Shown piece after piece: positions 7,880-16,374 of a stretch of 34,773 bases of DNA (its first letter is position 1; each line of letters opens with the position of its first letter). A program made the position numbers and the translations under genes. This DNA is from an uncultured Lachnospiraceae bacterium (GTDB lineage: Bacteria > Bacillota > Clostridia > Lachnospirales > Lachnospiraceae): assembly GCA_902796005.1 (NCBI GenBank), contig CADBNF010000013.1, forward strand, positions 1-34,773, written 5' to 3'. The notes below the pieces were generated by a model, which was not told the DNA's origin, did no database searches, and saw only the letters and a program-made list of their open reading frames with translations.

Positions 7880-9550
7880 TTACTCGGCCGGAACAATCTC
7901 CGTGGTCAGCCAGTAGTAGTCAGCGGTATGAATCTTCGCAAAGCCTACCTTGGACTTGTTGTAGATCATGGAGCTGTTGTAATAACCGTCGATGATGGCT
8001 ACAGCGTCGTCAACAAGGATCTGCTGCATTTCCTGCATGATCTGCGCTCTCTCGGCGATATCCGTGGAAGCCTTGTAATCTTCGTACAGCTTGTCATATT
8101 CTTCATTGACATAACCGCAGTAGTTGGCCTCGGCCTTGCTGTACCAGTTGGCCATGTACTCGGTGGGATCACCGGTACCCACGGTCGTCCAGTTGTTGTT
8201 GTTAAGGTCATAGTCGAAGGCAACCAGCTTGCTCCACTGATCCTGGGAGGAACCGTAGTCTGCGGTAACCTTGATGCCGACCTCAGCCAGATACTGGGCA
8301 AAGGCATCGGAGAAATCGTTCAGAAGACGGTTCTCGTAGGAAACGCACTTCAGGTCGATCATCTTGCCGTCCAGTTCTCTCCAGCCGTCGCCGTCGGTAT
8401 CCTTGATGCCGTTCTCCTCCAGCAGCGCGATGGCAGCGTCGGGATCATAGGCATAGGGGTTCTTCAGGTTTTCGTAGCCGTAGGACAGGGTGGAGGGCAG
8501 TACGGAGAAGCCTGCGGTATACAGGCCGCCGATGGTGTTGGAGGCGCAGATGGTGTCATAATCGATGGCCATCAGGATAGCCTGACGAAGAACGTCGTTG
8601 CCCAGAACGCCCTTCTGGTTCATCCAGGCAAAGCCGCAGCGTACACCGGAGGCAATATCTACGATGAAACGGTCATCGGCCTGCAGGACCTGGATATCGG
8701 AAACGTTGGTGATGTTCTCTACAAGGTCAACCTGGCCGTTCTGCAGGGCATAGGCCTTGGCGGCAGCATCGCCCATGAATACAAGTTTAACCGTATCAAA
8801 GGGAACCTCTTCGTAATAGTTGGGGTTCTTCACCATGGTGTAGCCAACCTGATCCTGGAAGCTCTGTACCATGTAGGGGCCGGTGCCGATAACGCCGTTG
8901 TTCCAGTCGGTGGTGTGCTCCACGTCAACAACTACGCAGACCGGATAAGCCAGGTTGCCCATGAAGTTGATGTTGGCTTCCGGCAGCTTGAAGGTAATGG
9001 TACCTGCTGCATCGTCAGCGGTGATTTCGGTTTCATAAGGAACGTATTTCTCCGGGGTGGAGGAGCCGTTGGGGCCTTCCGCCAGCATTCTGTCGAAGGA
9101 AGCCTTGACTGCGGAAGCGGTCATGTCATCGCCGTCGGAGAATTTAACGCCGTCTTTCAGCTTGATAACCCAGGTGGTGTAATCCTCGGTCTCCCAGGAT
9201 TCGGCCAGCCAGGGCTGGGGGGTCATGCTGTCGTCAAACTTGGTCAGTGCCTCACCGATACCGTAACGCATAACGTTCCAGGCTGCGTTAATCTGGTTGG
9301 TGGGGTCAATCAGGCCGTCACCGTACATCTGGATACCGAAGTTCAGGACCTTGCCTTCGCCGGTTGCGGGCGCCGTCTCTGCAGAGGATGCAGAGGAGGC
9401 TGTGCTGGTGGAAGCTGCCGCAGCTGAGCTGGCGGAAGCCGCAGACGTGTCGGAGCTGCTGCCGCCATTGCCGCCGCAGCCGGCCAGAAGCCCTGCGGTA
9501 AGAACTGCTGCAGCTGCAAGAGCCAGCACTTTTTTGAAGTTCTTTTTCAT
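7880..9550 (-). CDS. Family 5 (Dpp/Opp/NikA-like) solute-binding lipoprotein
   Basis: A 556-residue extracellular receptor of the importer encoded downstream. The signal peptide ends at lipobox LAGC (Cys25), followed by a long Ser/Ala-rich linker to about residue 60 and the SBP_bac_5 domain: 'NVMRYGIGEALTKFDDSMTPQPWLAESWE', 'VIKLKDGVKFSDGDDMTA', 'GTGPYMVQSF', and 'VLRQAILMAIDYD'. The chosen start at 9550 has a GAGGTG RBS; an in-frame extension upstream would translate the terminator region and is rejected. The mRNA leader carries a cobalamin riboswitch, so synthesis should fall when adenosyl- or other cobalamin is plentiful. The ligand is therefore likely cobalt, a corrinoid or a corrinoid component rather than a nutritional peptide. 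That is inferred from regulation, not from binding residues. Confidence 0.93.
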   Translation of the reverse strand: MKKNFKKVLALAAAAVLTAGLLAGCGGNGGSSSDTSAASASSAAAASTSTASSASSAETAPATGEGKVLNFGIQMYGDGLIDPTNQINAAWNVMRYGIGEALTKFDDSMTPQPWLAESWETEDYTTWVIKLKDGVKFSDGDDMTASAVKASFDRMLAEGPNGSSTPEKYVPYETEITADDAAGTITFKLPEANINFMGNLAYPVCVVVDVEHTTDWNNGVIGTGPYMVQSFQDQVGYTMVKNPNYYEEVPFDTVKLVFMGDAAAKAYALQNGQVDLVENITNVSDIQVLQADDRFIVDIASGVRCGFAWMNQKGVLGNDVLRQAILMAIDYDTICASNTIGGLYTAGFSVLPSTLSYGYENLKNPYAYDPDAAIALLEENGIKDTDGDGWRELDGKMIDLKCVSYENRLLNDFSDAFAQYLAEVGIKVTADYGSSQDQWSKLVAFDYDLNNNNWTTVGTGDPTEYMANWYSKAEANYCGYVNEEYDKLYEDYKASTDIAERAQIMQEMQQILVDDAVAIIDGYYNSSMIYNKSKVGFAKIHTADYYWLTTEIVPAE

Positions 9551-9611
9551 TCTGTTCACCTCTTTCTTTTTTTCGAAAAAGCCCCCGGACGGAAAACCTG
9601 TAACGGTTACA

Positions 9612-9641
9612 GGCAAAAGAAAAAGGCCCTGATACAGGGCC
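9612..9641 (-). terminator. Riboswitch expression-platform terminator
   Basis: On the minus strand, GGCCCTG-TAT-CAGGGCC (9625-9641) is followed directly by TTTTTCTTTT. It lies between the cobalamin riboswitch and the binding-protein start codon, the place expected for the transcription terminator of the riboswitch's OFF state. Confidence 0.88.
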
Positions 9642-9731
9642 TGATAATATACAGTACAGAACGGCACGGCAAATACAGCTCTCCGCGGGGTCCTAAACAG
9701 TCTTCACATGCACCGTATGAATTCCATTTAT

Positions 9732-9895
9732 CGAAAACATGCAGGTCTCCTGACTTAAGGTCAACACAGAGGGCGCCTTCCCAGGGCATCAGCCCCAGTG
9801 ACATTTTTGTCCTCTGCTCGCTATCACAGTGACGGGATCGTCCCGGATTCTCACCGGCTTCCCTTTTAATCCGCCGCTAGGCAGAACATGCTTCG
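9732..9895 (-). promoter_or_regulatory. Cobalamin (B12) riboswitch
   Basis: Read on the minus strand, the leader has the conserved cobalamin aptamer features in order: P1 5' strand CGAAGCATG (9887-9895); the core GGGAAGCCGGTGAGAATCCGG; then GTCACTGTGATAG; a variable arm with GTCACTGGG and CTGGGAAGGCGC; and the B12 box AAGTCAGGAGACCTGC (9741-9756), closed by the P1 3' strand CATGTTTTCG. In known examples the aptamer binds cobalamin and lowers expression of B12 synthesis or cobalt and cobalamin transport genes. Downstream it has a terminator (9612-9641) and then the ABC importer operon. The stretch 9551-9994 holds no gene, only this control region. Confidence 0.95.
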
Positions 9896-9919
9896 TGTCC
9901 GATATGCAGTTTCAATGAC

Positions 9920-9947
9920 ATTATAACCGAATGTTAGCCTTTGTCAA
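9920..9947 (-). promoter_or_regulatory. Consensus sigma-A promoter of the riboswitch-controlled operon
   Basis: The minus strand reads TTGACA (9942-9947), 16 bases, TATAAT (9920-9925), a perfect match to both hexamers. Transcription should begin near 9912, just before the riboswitch. A consensus promoter with a terminating riboswitch fits control at elongation rather than initiation. Confidence 0.88.
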
Positions 9948-9994
9948 CAAGAAGTTTGCCGAAGACAACAGCAGTTTGTCCGGGGCAACCGCCG

Positions 9995-11974
9995 TTATCC
10001 CAAAGTCAGGGTAAATTTCTTTTCCCCGTTTTTGAAGGCGGCCTGGTTGGCCGGGGTATTGGCGTAACCGGTGCCGTAGCCGATTTCCACAAGCCCGTCC
10101 CTGTCAAAAATGCCGGAGACGGCCGAATCGTACTCGCTCTTCGTCACGTCGGCTCCGTTTACCTGATAGACCGTTTCCACCCCTTCCATCGTATTGTTTT
10201 CATTGGTGAACAGGGTTTTCGCCTGGGAAAGGCTGAACCCGTCGACGGTATAGGCGGCCGTGTCCTTTGTCCCGAAATACTCCACTTCGGATACCAGGAA
10301 ATTCTCATAGGGGACGACCTTCGCCGTTCCGAAGGATCCGATGCTGCCCAGGAACCCGACGCTGCTGTTTTTATAGGTATAGATGTCCACGGCGTCCACA
10401 TGGGAGCCGCCCTCCGCCACAAAAAGCTCCGGAATCAGGTCGTAATCCACATAGGTCAGCACAAATTTCGCCGATTCGGGACGGCCGGCCAGGATCCTGG
10501 CGTAGGCGGCCCTCCAGTTTGCTTCCTCCGACGTATCCGGTACCGTACCGCCGGGGGTCTCGGGGGCTTCGGGATGCAGCACCTCAAAGGGCTCCTCCGT
10601 CGGGGTCGGGTCTGCGCCGGGTTCAGGTGTCGGCTGCGGCACATTCGCCTCCGTTTCAAGGAAAAGGACGGCGTCCTTATTGCCCCGGATGGAGGTGTGG
10701 GAGGGGACGTGCGTCTCAAAATTATCGGTCGTATTCGAATCCCAGTGCTCCTCCACAAATATCTTGTCGTTGTCGCCGTAGAGTCTTAAGGCAGCCTGCA
10801 GGCCGTCGTCCAGCGTATTGGCATCCCGCAGGTATTCCACCTCCGTCAGCACAAGGGCATCATCATAGTCCATATACACGGCATTGTGGTGCCCGACAAC
10901 CGCTTCCGCGCCGCAGTCAAGCAGTGCATCGCTTAGGATATAATTGTCTCCGTAGGGCTCACTGGCCGTGGCGTCCCCGAAGGCGTGGCAGCTGCCCAGA
11001 TGGACAATCATGCCCAGAAGGCCGCCGGCGCCGTAATAATGCTCAAAGAAATAGGGTGTAATCAGAAAGACCATGGAGGTTTTTCCCGTGTCCGGATTCA
11101 CGCCCATGTAGGCAGCCATCCTGTTTCCAAGGAAATCCTCCATGCGGAGCGGGTCGGCCGCCATATCGATGGTTTCCGTATAAACCTGCAGGCAGGGCAT
11201 GCTTTTTCCTTCAATCGGATACAGGGTGCCATGAAGCTCCAGGATCGCCATATCCAGACCCTTAAGGCCCGTCCGCATCCGGTCGGGGGTTGCCAGCACC
11301 ACCTCGCCGTCGAGTTCGGGACTGGCATCAAAAAGCTTCTGCAGGGCGGAATACCGGTTCAGGCTGGTGACAACGGAGCTGTCCGTCGCGGTAAAAAGGC
11401 TCACCTTCGCCCGGCTCCTGCCGGAGGGCGTAATTTTTCTGGTTTCAGGTTCCCTGAAAATGCTTCCGGGATAAAACGAAACGGCTGTTTCCGCCGGAAA
11501 AGAAGAAGCTGCCCCGGCCGTACTGCCGTAGGTCCCCGGCTCCCTTTCCCGAAAATCCACAAAAACCAGACAGCCGTCCGTCTGCCGGAAGGCCACCAGC
11601 TCCATGTCCGGATAGGGAATCACCGAGCCCTCTTCTATCAGCCCGGAGGCCTCCATTTCCTGCAGGTAGGCGGCGATTTTCTCCACCCTTTCTTCACCGG
11701 TAAGGGCTTCCATTTCCGGGGTAAAGGCGTACTCCTCAATACCCTGCTGCAGCTCCTCCAGGTCAGCGGGCAGCGCTGTCTCCTGCTTTTCCTCCGGTTC
11801 AGAAGAGGCTTCGGAAACGCTGACGCTTCCGGTGCCCGCCGGCTCCGATGCGGAAGAGGTCTGCCCCTTCTCTTCCCTCCTGCTGCAGGCAGACAGGCAG
11901 CCTGCTGCCAGAAGAAACGCCAGAAGGAAGGGCAGAATACGGATTATTCTGTTATTTCTTTTCTTTCTTACCAT
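9995..11974 (-). CDS. Large lipoprotein with clan CD peptidase-like (C25/CHAT-type) region
   Basis: A 659-residue surface lipoprotein. The signal peptide ends in lipobox LSAC (Cys30), followed by a Ser/Glu-rich linker (about 31-70). The middle part has 'LDMAILELHG' (His248-Gly249) and, about 80 residues later, 'GMIVHLGSCHA' (Cys329), then 'ILSDALLDCGAEAVVGHHNAV'. A hydrophobic strand before His-Gly, a second before Ser-Cys, and the closing 'GAEAVVG' strand match the layout of clan CD cysteine peptidases (gingipain/caspase/CHAT). A Pro/Thr-rich linker (about 445-480) leads to a C-terminal domain ('FVLTYVDYDLIPELFV', 'VDIYTYKNSSVGFLGSIGSFG') of a kind I associate with clostridial lipoproteins of unknown role. 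The RBS AGGAGG precedes ATG 11974. It is on the same strand as, and just upstream of, the riboswitch operon. Peptidase activity is inference. Confidence 0.7.
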   Translation of the reverse strand: MVRKKRNNRIIRILPFLLAFLLAAGCLSACSRREEKGQTSSASEPAGTGSVSVSEASSEPEEKQETALPADLEELQQGIEEYAFTPEMEALTGEERVEKIAAYLQEMEASGLIEEGSVIPYPDMELVAFRQTDGCLVFVDFREREPGTYGSTAGAASSFPAETAVSFYPGSIFREPETRKITPSGRSRAKVSLFTATDSSVVTSLNRYSALQKLFDASPELDGEVVLATPDRMRTGLKGLDMAILELHGTLYPIEGKSMPCLQVYTETIDMAADPLRMEDFLGNRMAAYMGVNPDTGKTSMVFLITPYFFEHYYGAGGLLGMIVHLGSCHAFGDATASEPYGDNYILSDALLDCGAEAVVGHHNAVYMDYDDALVLTEVEYLRDANTLDDGLQAALRLYGDNDKIFVEEHWDSNTTDNFETHVPSHTSIRGNKDAVLFLETEANVPQPTPEPGADPTPTEEPFEVLHPEAPETPGGTVPDTSEEANWRAAYARILAGRPESAKFVLTYVDYDLIPELFVAEGGSHVDAVDIYTYKNSSVGFLGSIGSFGTAKVVPYENFLVSEVEYFGTKDTAAYTVDGFSLSQAKTLFTNENNTMEGVETVYQVNGADVTKSEYDSAVSGIFDRDGLVEIGYGTGYANTPANQAAFKNGEKKFTLTLG

Positions 11975-12040
11975 CTCTTCATCCTCCTGTCTCTATATTA
12001 CAATGATACACGGTACAGGAAAATGGGCCGCAAGAGGTAT

Positions 12041-12093
12041 TTTGAAAAACGAAAAGAGACGCATCCGCCCATGCAGGCATGGCAGTGCGTCTC
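12041..12093 (-). terminator. Intrinsic terminator after the two-component operon
   Basis: On the minus strand GGAGACGCA pairs with TGCGTCTC (12056-12063 with 12086-12093), with an inner GCCATG/CATGGGC stem, followed by TTTTCGTTTTTC. It ends the phosphofructokinase, kinase and regulator transcript ahead of the lipoprotein gene. Confidence 0.8.
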
Positions 12094-12122
12094 CTTCCGC
12101 TTTTACGCGCGTCGCTTATCGC

Positions 12123-12815
12123 TCAGATCTTGAACCGGTACCCCACCCCCCAGATGGTTTCGATGTACTGGGGCTTGGCGGTGTTCAGTTCGATTTTCTC
12201 ACGGATTTTCTTGATGTGAACCGTTACGGTGGTGCTTTCCCCGGCGGCATCCATGTCCCAGATTTCCCGGAACAGCTCCTCCTTGGAAAAGACCTTGTTG
12301 GGGTTGCCGGCCAGAAAGGCCAGCAGATCGAATTCCTTGGTGGTCAGGAACTTCTCCTCGTCCCGGACCCAGACCCGGCGGGCGTTGACGTCTATCTTCA
12401 GGCCGCGGATTTCGATGATTTTGTTGGCCGGCGCAGCCGCGCTGCTCACCAGCCGTTCATACCGGGAAAGGTGGGCCTTGACCCGGGCCACCAGCTCCGA
12501 GGGAGAGAAGGGCTTGGTCATGTAGTCGTCCGCCCCCAGCCCCAGGCCGCGGATTTTGTCGATATCGTCCTTTTTTGCGGAAACCATGATGATGGGGGTG
12601 TTCTTCTCCGCCCGGATCTGGCGGCAGATTTCATATCCGTCCACCTCCGGCAGCATCAGATCGAGAATAAAGAGGTCAAAGTCCTCGGCAAGGGCCCTGG
12701 ACAGGCCGGATGCCCCGCTTCCCTCGATCTCCACCTCAAATCCGGAAAGCTCGAGATAATCCTTCTCCAGCTCCGCAATCGCTTCTTCGTCTTCCACTAT
12801 CAGTATTCTGCTCAT
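12123..12815 (-). CDS. OmpR/PhoB-family response regulator
   Basis: A 230-residue DNA-binding response regulator. The receiver domain (1-120) has the acidic pocket 'VEDEE', the phospho-acceptor Asp52 in 'FILDLMLPEVDG', the switch Ser/Thr position in 'IIMVSAKK', and the conserved Lys in 'YMTKPF'. The C-terminal winged helix (about 130-230) has 'LTTKEFDLLAFLAGNPNKVFSKEELFREIW' and ends 'YIETIWGVGYRFKI', typical of OmpR/PhoB. It starts 26 bases after the kinase gene, so it is paired with that kinase. Targets are unknown. Confidence 0.96.
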   Translation of the reverse strand: MSRILIVEDEEAIAELEKDYLELSGFEVEIEGSGASGLSRALAEDFDLFILDLMLPEVDGYEICRQIRAEKNTPIIMVSAKKDDIDKIRGLGLGADDYMTKPFSPSELVARVKAHLSRYERLVSSAAAPANKIIEIRGLKIDVNARRVWVRDEEKFLTTKEFDLLAFLAGNPNKVFSKEELFREIWDMDAAGESTTVTVHIKKIREKIELNTAKPQYIETIWGVGYRFKI

Positions 12816-12841
12816 TCTTTTCTCTTTTCCTCCGGCGCGGC

Positions 12842-14365
12842 TTATTCCGCCGCCTGTCCGGCATTATATTTTCTTAATACAAAGGTCATGACGGTGCCTT
12901 CGCCCTCCTGGCCGCCGGCCCAGATTTTGCCGCCATGGTCCTCCAGAATTTTCTTTACGATGGACAGGCCGATGCCGCTGCCGCCCCGGCTGGAATTCCG
13001 GGAGGCGTCCGTGCGGTAGAACCTGTCGAAGATCTTCACCCTGTCCTTTACGGGAATGCCCCGGCCGTTGTCCTCGATTTCCACCTGGATGAAGTCATCG
13101 GCGTCCAGCACCCGCATTTCCACGAATTTGTAGGTCTTGTCCATGTATTTGACGGAATTGTTGACGATGTTGTGGATGACCCGGGTCAGCTGCTCGGCAT
13201 CCGCGATGATTTCCGTGCTTTCGTCCACCCCGTCCACAAAGGAAAAGGTGATTTTTTCCTGCTCCAGCTCAAGCTTGAGCTCTTCGGCGCAGTCGGTGAA
13301 ATACGCATGGGCATTTACCCGGGTGAAGTTGTAGGGGATGCGGTTGGTGTCGATTTTCGAATAGAAGGTCAGCTCGTTGATGAGCTTGTCCATCTCGTTT
13401 GCCTTGTTGTAAATCGTCCGGATGTACCGCTCCATTTTCTCCGGCGTATCCGCTACGCCGTCCATGATGCCCTCCACGTAGCCCTTCACCGCGGTGATGG
13501 GGGTTTTCAGGTCATGGGAAATGTTGCTGATCAGCTCCTTGGATTCCGCATCGAACTCCAGCCTGGCCTCCTGGGATTCCTTCAGCTGCTTTCTCATGCT
13601 TTCGAAGCTGTCGATCAGGTCGTCAATCTCCATGATGCCGTTGCCGGACACGGAGAAATCCAGATTGCCGTCCCGGATATCCCTGGTGGCCCGGGTCAGC
13701 TTGTTGATGGGCGAAACCACCCCCTGGTAAATCCACAGGCTCATGATAAAGGAGGTGGCCACCATGATGAGCATGAACACATAGCCCATCTCATAGACCC
13801 ATCTGCTGTAACCGCTGTACAGCAGGTTCAGGTCACTGATGATAAATACGCTGCCCTCTCCCTCCCCGGTGGAAAAGGCAACCTGCTTGACCAGAATATT
13901 GTCAATGGCGCTGGTCCGGGTCCAGCCGAAGGAATCCGTCCGGTCCGTTTCCGGAAGGATTTCCGCAAAATGGCTGTCCGTCACGCCCTCCGATCCGTTA
14001 AAAACGATTTCCCCGTTCTGCCGGACCACCAGATAGGCCTGGTGCTCTGCCAGGACTTCGTTGTAGTTCGTCAGGTAACCCCGGTCGGAAAAGGCCTCCG
14101 GACCGGTAAGCGCCTGGTCCTTCAGCGCGTTGAAATCGCCGTCGGTCTGGGAGGACAGCATCAGCGAGTTGTTGAACAGGGTGCTGAAACTGCTGTTCTC
14201 CTGACCGTACTGCTCGTTCAAGGATTTGGCCTTCACATTCAGAAGGATGGTAAAGGTGATCATGACCAGCACCAGGGGCAGGACAACCATCAGAAGAAAG
14301 GCCATGAATATCCTGGCCGTCAGTCCCATTTTTACCCGGCCGCCGCCGAACAAATCCTCAAACAT
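12842..14365 (-). CDS. Membrane sensor histidine kinase
   Basis: A 507-residue sensor kinase. It has an N-terminal helix (about 15-38), an extracellular domain of roughly 170 residues with no recognised ligand fold, and a second helix ('VFMLIMVATSFIMSLWIY'). A HAMP linker ('VSPINKLTRATRDIRDGNLDF') leads to the HisKA phospho-acceptor in 'NISHDLKTPITAVKGY', then the ATPase domain with N box 'HNIVNNSVKYM', G1 'VEIEDNGRGIP' and G2 'GGSGIGLSIVKKI'. The pairing with the next gene is by adjacency. It begins 18 bases after the phosphofructokinase stop with an AGGAG site, so sensor and glycolytic enzyme appear to share a transcript, which is unusual. Confidence 0.95.
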   Translation of the reverse strand: MFEDLFGGGRVKMGLTARIFMAFLLMVVLPLVLVMITFTILLNVKAKSLNEQYGQENSSFSTLFNNSLMLSSQTDGDFNALKDQALTGPEAFSDRGYLTNYNEVLAEHQAYLVVRQNGEIVFNGSEGVTDSHFAEILPETDRTDSFGWTRTSAIDNILVKQVAFSTGEGEGSVFIISDLNLLYSGYSRWVYEMGYVFMLIMVATSFIMSLWIYQGVVSPINKLTRATRDIRDGNLDFSVSGNGIMEIDDLIDSFESMRKQLKESQEARLEFDAESKELISNISHDLKTPITAVKGYVEGIMDGVADTPEKMERYIRTIYNKANEMDKLINELTFYSKIDTNRIPYNFTRVNAHAYFTDCAEELKLELEQEKITFSFVDGVDESTEIIADAEQLTRVIHNIVNNSVKYMDKTYKFVEMRVLDADDFIQVEIEDNGRGIPVKDRVKIFDRFYRTDASRNSSRGGSGIGLSIVKKILEDHGGKIWAGGQEGEGTVMTFVLRKYNAGQAAE

Positions 14366-14383
14366 ACGTTTTTATCTCCTGTA

Positions 14384-15607
14384 TCAGTCCTCTAAAACCA
14401 GATGAGCGGGTATGCCGTCCACCATCAGCGGGTAGCTTTCCCCGATAATCAGCGGTCTGGCATACCTGATGAAATCCTCGGAAACGTCCGTTCCGCCCTC
14501 CGTGATCCACTCCTTCGGCACGCAGCGCTCGTCGTTGGCGATCTGGTGCACGTCCTTCAGGCTGATGGTGCAGACGTAGGGTTCGTCGGAAAGCCGGTCG
14601 AAGCAGGCCATCAGGCCGTTTTTGCCCTCCAGGGCAGCCTTTACGGCAGCGCCGCCGGAGGCAAAGGCTTCATTCACATCGGTAAGGGAGGCGATATGCG
14701 CAGCGCTTCTCTGCAGGGTGGAAAGCTCGATGGCCCTGGTTTTGGCCTTGAACTTCTCACAGTAGGAAGCCAGGAAGGCCGCGGTGCCGCCCATCTGCTT
14801 GTGGCCGAAGGCGTCCACTGCCTTGTCGGCAGCGGCGTATTCGCAGATAAAGGTTCCCTTGCTGTCGTGAATGCCTTCGGATACGGCGATGAGCAGGTTG
14901 TTCTTCTTCTGCAGCAGCGCCTCGATGCGGGCATCGAAATCCGCCATGTCAAAATCGGATTCGGGCAGGTAGATAAGGTCCGGTCCCGGACAGCCCTGTC
15001 CCCTGGAAAGAGCCGTGGCTGCCGTCAGCCAGCCTGCGTTTCTTCCCATGACCTCCACCACATAGATGGTCTTCTGGGTGGAGTAAACCACCTCGTCCCG
15101 GATGGCTTCCCGAACCGCCGTGGCCACATATTTGGCCGCGCTGCCGAAGCCCGGGGTATGGTCCGTCTGGGCCAGGTCATTGTCGATGGTCTTAGGCGCG
15201 CCGACGAATTTGATATCGGAGCCGGTAAGCTCCGCGTAGTCCGCCAGCTTGCGGATGGTGTCCATGGAATCGTTGCCGCCGATGTAGATGAAGGCGGCGA
15301 TTTCCAGCTCCTTCAGCGTGGCGAAAATCTTCTCGTAGGTCTCCTTATCCTTCTCAAAGTCCGGCAGCTTGAACCGGCAGGACCCCAGGAAAGAGGCCGG
15401 CGTCTTTTTAAGCAGCTCGATTTCCCGGTCGGATTTCAGTATTCCGTCCAGCTCCACATACTGCCCGGCGAGCAGGCCCTGGATACCGTTGCGCATCCCG
15501 TAGACCTTGTCCGCGCCGCATTTTTTCGCCATGGTAAATACCCCGGCAAGGCTGGCATTGATGACTGCCGTAGGTCCGCCGGACTGACCGACAATTACAT
15601 TTCGCAT
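14384..15607 (-). CDS. pfp: Pyrophosphate-type 6-phosphofructokinase
   Basis: A 407-residue phosphofructokinase that phosphorylates fructose 6-phosphate to fructose 1,6-bisphosphate in glycolysis. The phosphate-binding start is 'GQSGGPTAVINASL'. Two residues separate ATP from pyrophosphate enzymes: where ATP enzymes have GGDGS and PGTIDND, this one has GGNDS (Asp113) and PKTIDND (Lys139), the pair that marks PPi-dependent enzymes. 'VEVMGRNAGWLTA' is the substrate-binding MGR segment. The reaction is therefore likely reversible and PPi-driven, as in many anaerobes. ATG 15607 follows a strong AGGAGG. The next genes are a histidine kinase and a regulator on the same strand. Confidence 0.9.
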   Translation of the reverse strand: MRNVIVGQSGGPTAVINASLAGVFTMAKKCGADKVYGMRNGIQGLLAGQYVELDGILKSDREIELLKKTPASFLGSCRFKLPDFEKDKETYEKIFATLKELEIAAFIYIGGNDSMDTIRKLADYAELTGSDIKFVGAPKTIDNDLAQTDHTPGFGSAAKYVATAVREAIRDEVVYSTQKTIYVVEVMGRNAGWLTAATALSRGQGCPGPDLIYLPESDFDMADFDARIEALLQKKNNLLIAVSEGIHDSKGTFICEYAAADKAVDAFGHKQMGGTAAFLASYCEKFKAKTRAIELSTLQRSAAHIASLTDVNEAFASGGAAVKAALEGKNGLMACFDRLSDEPYVCTISLKDVHQIANDERCVPKEWITEGGTDVSEDFIRYARPLIIGESYPLMVDGIPAHLVLED

Positions 15608-15652
15608 AACTTTTCTCCTCCTGCAAAAAAATATTGTCTGTTCTTTATTGCT

Positions 15653-15671
15653 TTAAATGTACTGCATTTAA
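15653..15671. repeat. Inverted repeat upstream of the phosphofructokinase gene
   Basis: TTAAATG-TACTG-CATTTAA is a perfect 7-bp inverted repeat about 50 bases before the phosphofructokinase start, reaching into the stop codon of the upstream membrane protein gene. It has the form of an operator for a dimeric regulator, but no protein can be named. Confidence 0.4.
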
Positions 15672-16312
15672 TATGTATTGTTCTGCTGCCGCAGGCTCTC
15701 CAGCTCATTCCTCGCGCCGGAGAGGAATTTCAGGTAGGCCACATAGGCGATGATGCTTGCCGCAAAGGCCCCGAGGGCAATCCCCACGTAGGGACCGTAG
15801 CCCGAAAGGCCGCTTCTGCCGGTAAGCAGGAGACTGCAGACGTCACTGACGACAATGGCCGCCGCGAATACGATTCTTAAAATCCTGCCCGATGCCGCGG
15901 CCGCTGCCGAACCGGTGTGCTCGAAAAGCCGGATAAGGCCGGTAAACACCATCATGGTAATCACCAGGGAAAGGGCAAGGGCCGCAAGGTCCAGGACCGT
16001 ACGGAGGTTTCCCTTGAAAAATATACGGCCTACGCTGAGGATAAGCGCGATAACCGCCAGGATAAAGGCCTTGGCGGATAAAGGCTCGTCCCTTCCTGTT
16101 TTGTATATGCCGATCATCCGGAAAATGACCGCAAGGAGCTGCAGGATCAGCCCGGCAAACACGAAAAACATGCTGACAATTGCGCCGGCCAGGGGATTGA
16201 TAAGAATCAGAAGGAGGGCCCCCAGGTACAGCAGGGATCCGATAAACTCCAGTACGCCGGCGGTAAACAGGGTTTTGGTACCCTCATAGGCAAAGGGAAA
16301 TCTCAGATTCAC
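15668..16312 (-). CDS. Integral membrane protein of unknown function
   Basis: A 214-residue protein with about six hydrophobic helices (near residues 14-36, 41-66, 82-96, 107-127, 144-163 and 170-195), short loops, and a polar, Gln/Asn-rich C-terminal tail ('ESLRQQNNTY'). No catalytic motif or family signature was recognised. The start is GTG at 16312, preceded by an AGGAGAAAGG stretch. It lies 62 bases after homoserine dehydrogenase on the same strand and may be co-transcribed with it, but nothing in the sequence links the two functions. Confidence 0.75.
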   Translation of the reverse strand: MNLRFPFAYEGTKTLFTAGVLEFIGSLLYLGALLLILINPLAGAIVSMFFVFAGLILQLLAVIFRMIGIYKTGRDEPLSAKAFILAVIALILSVGRIFFKGNLRTVLDLAALALSLVITMMVFTGLIRLFEHTGSAAAAASGRILRIVFAAAIVVSDVCSLLLTGRSGLSGYGPYVGIALGAFAASIIAYVAYLKFLSGARNELESLRQQNNTY

Positions 16313-16374
16313 GCTCTATCCTTTCTCCTGCCGTGTCCGGCAGGCCTGTGCATATGCTGCTGCGGCTTAAGCCT

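Noticed and set aside
9607-9804. Short minus-strand open frame ahead of the importer receptor
   Set aside because: It lies inside the cobalamin riboswitch and terminator, whose structural conservation explains the sequence.
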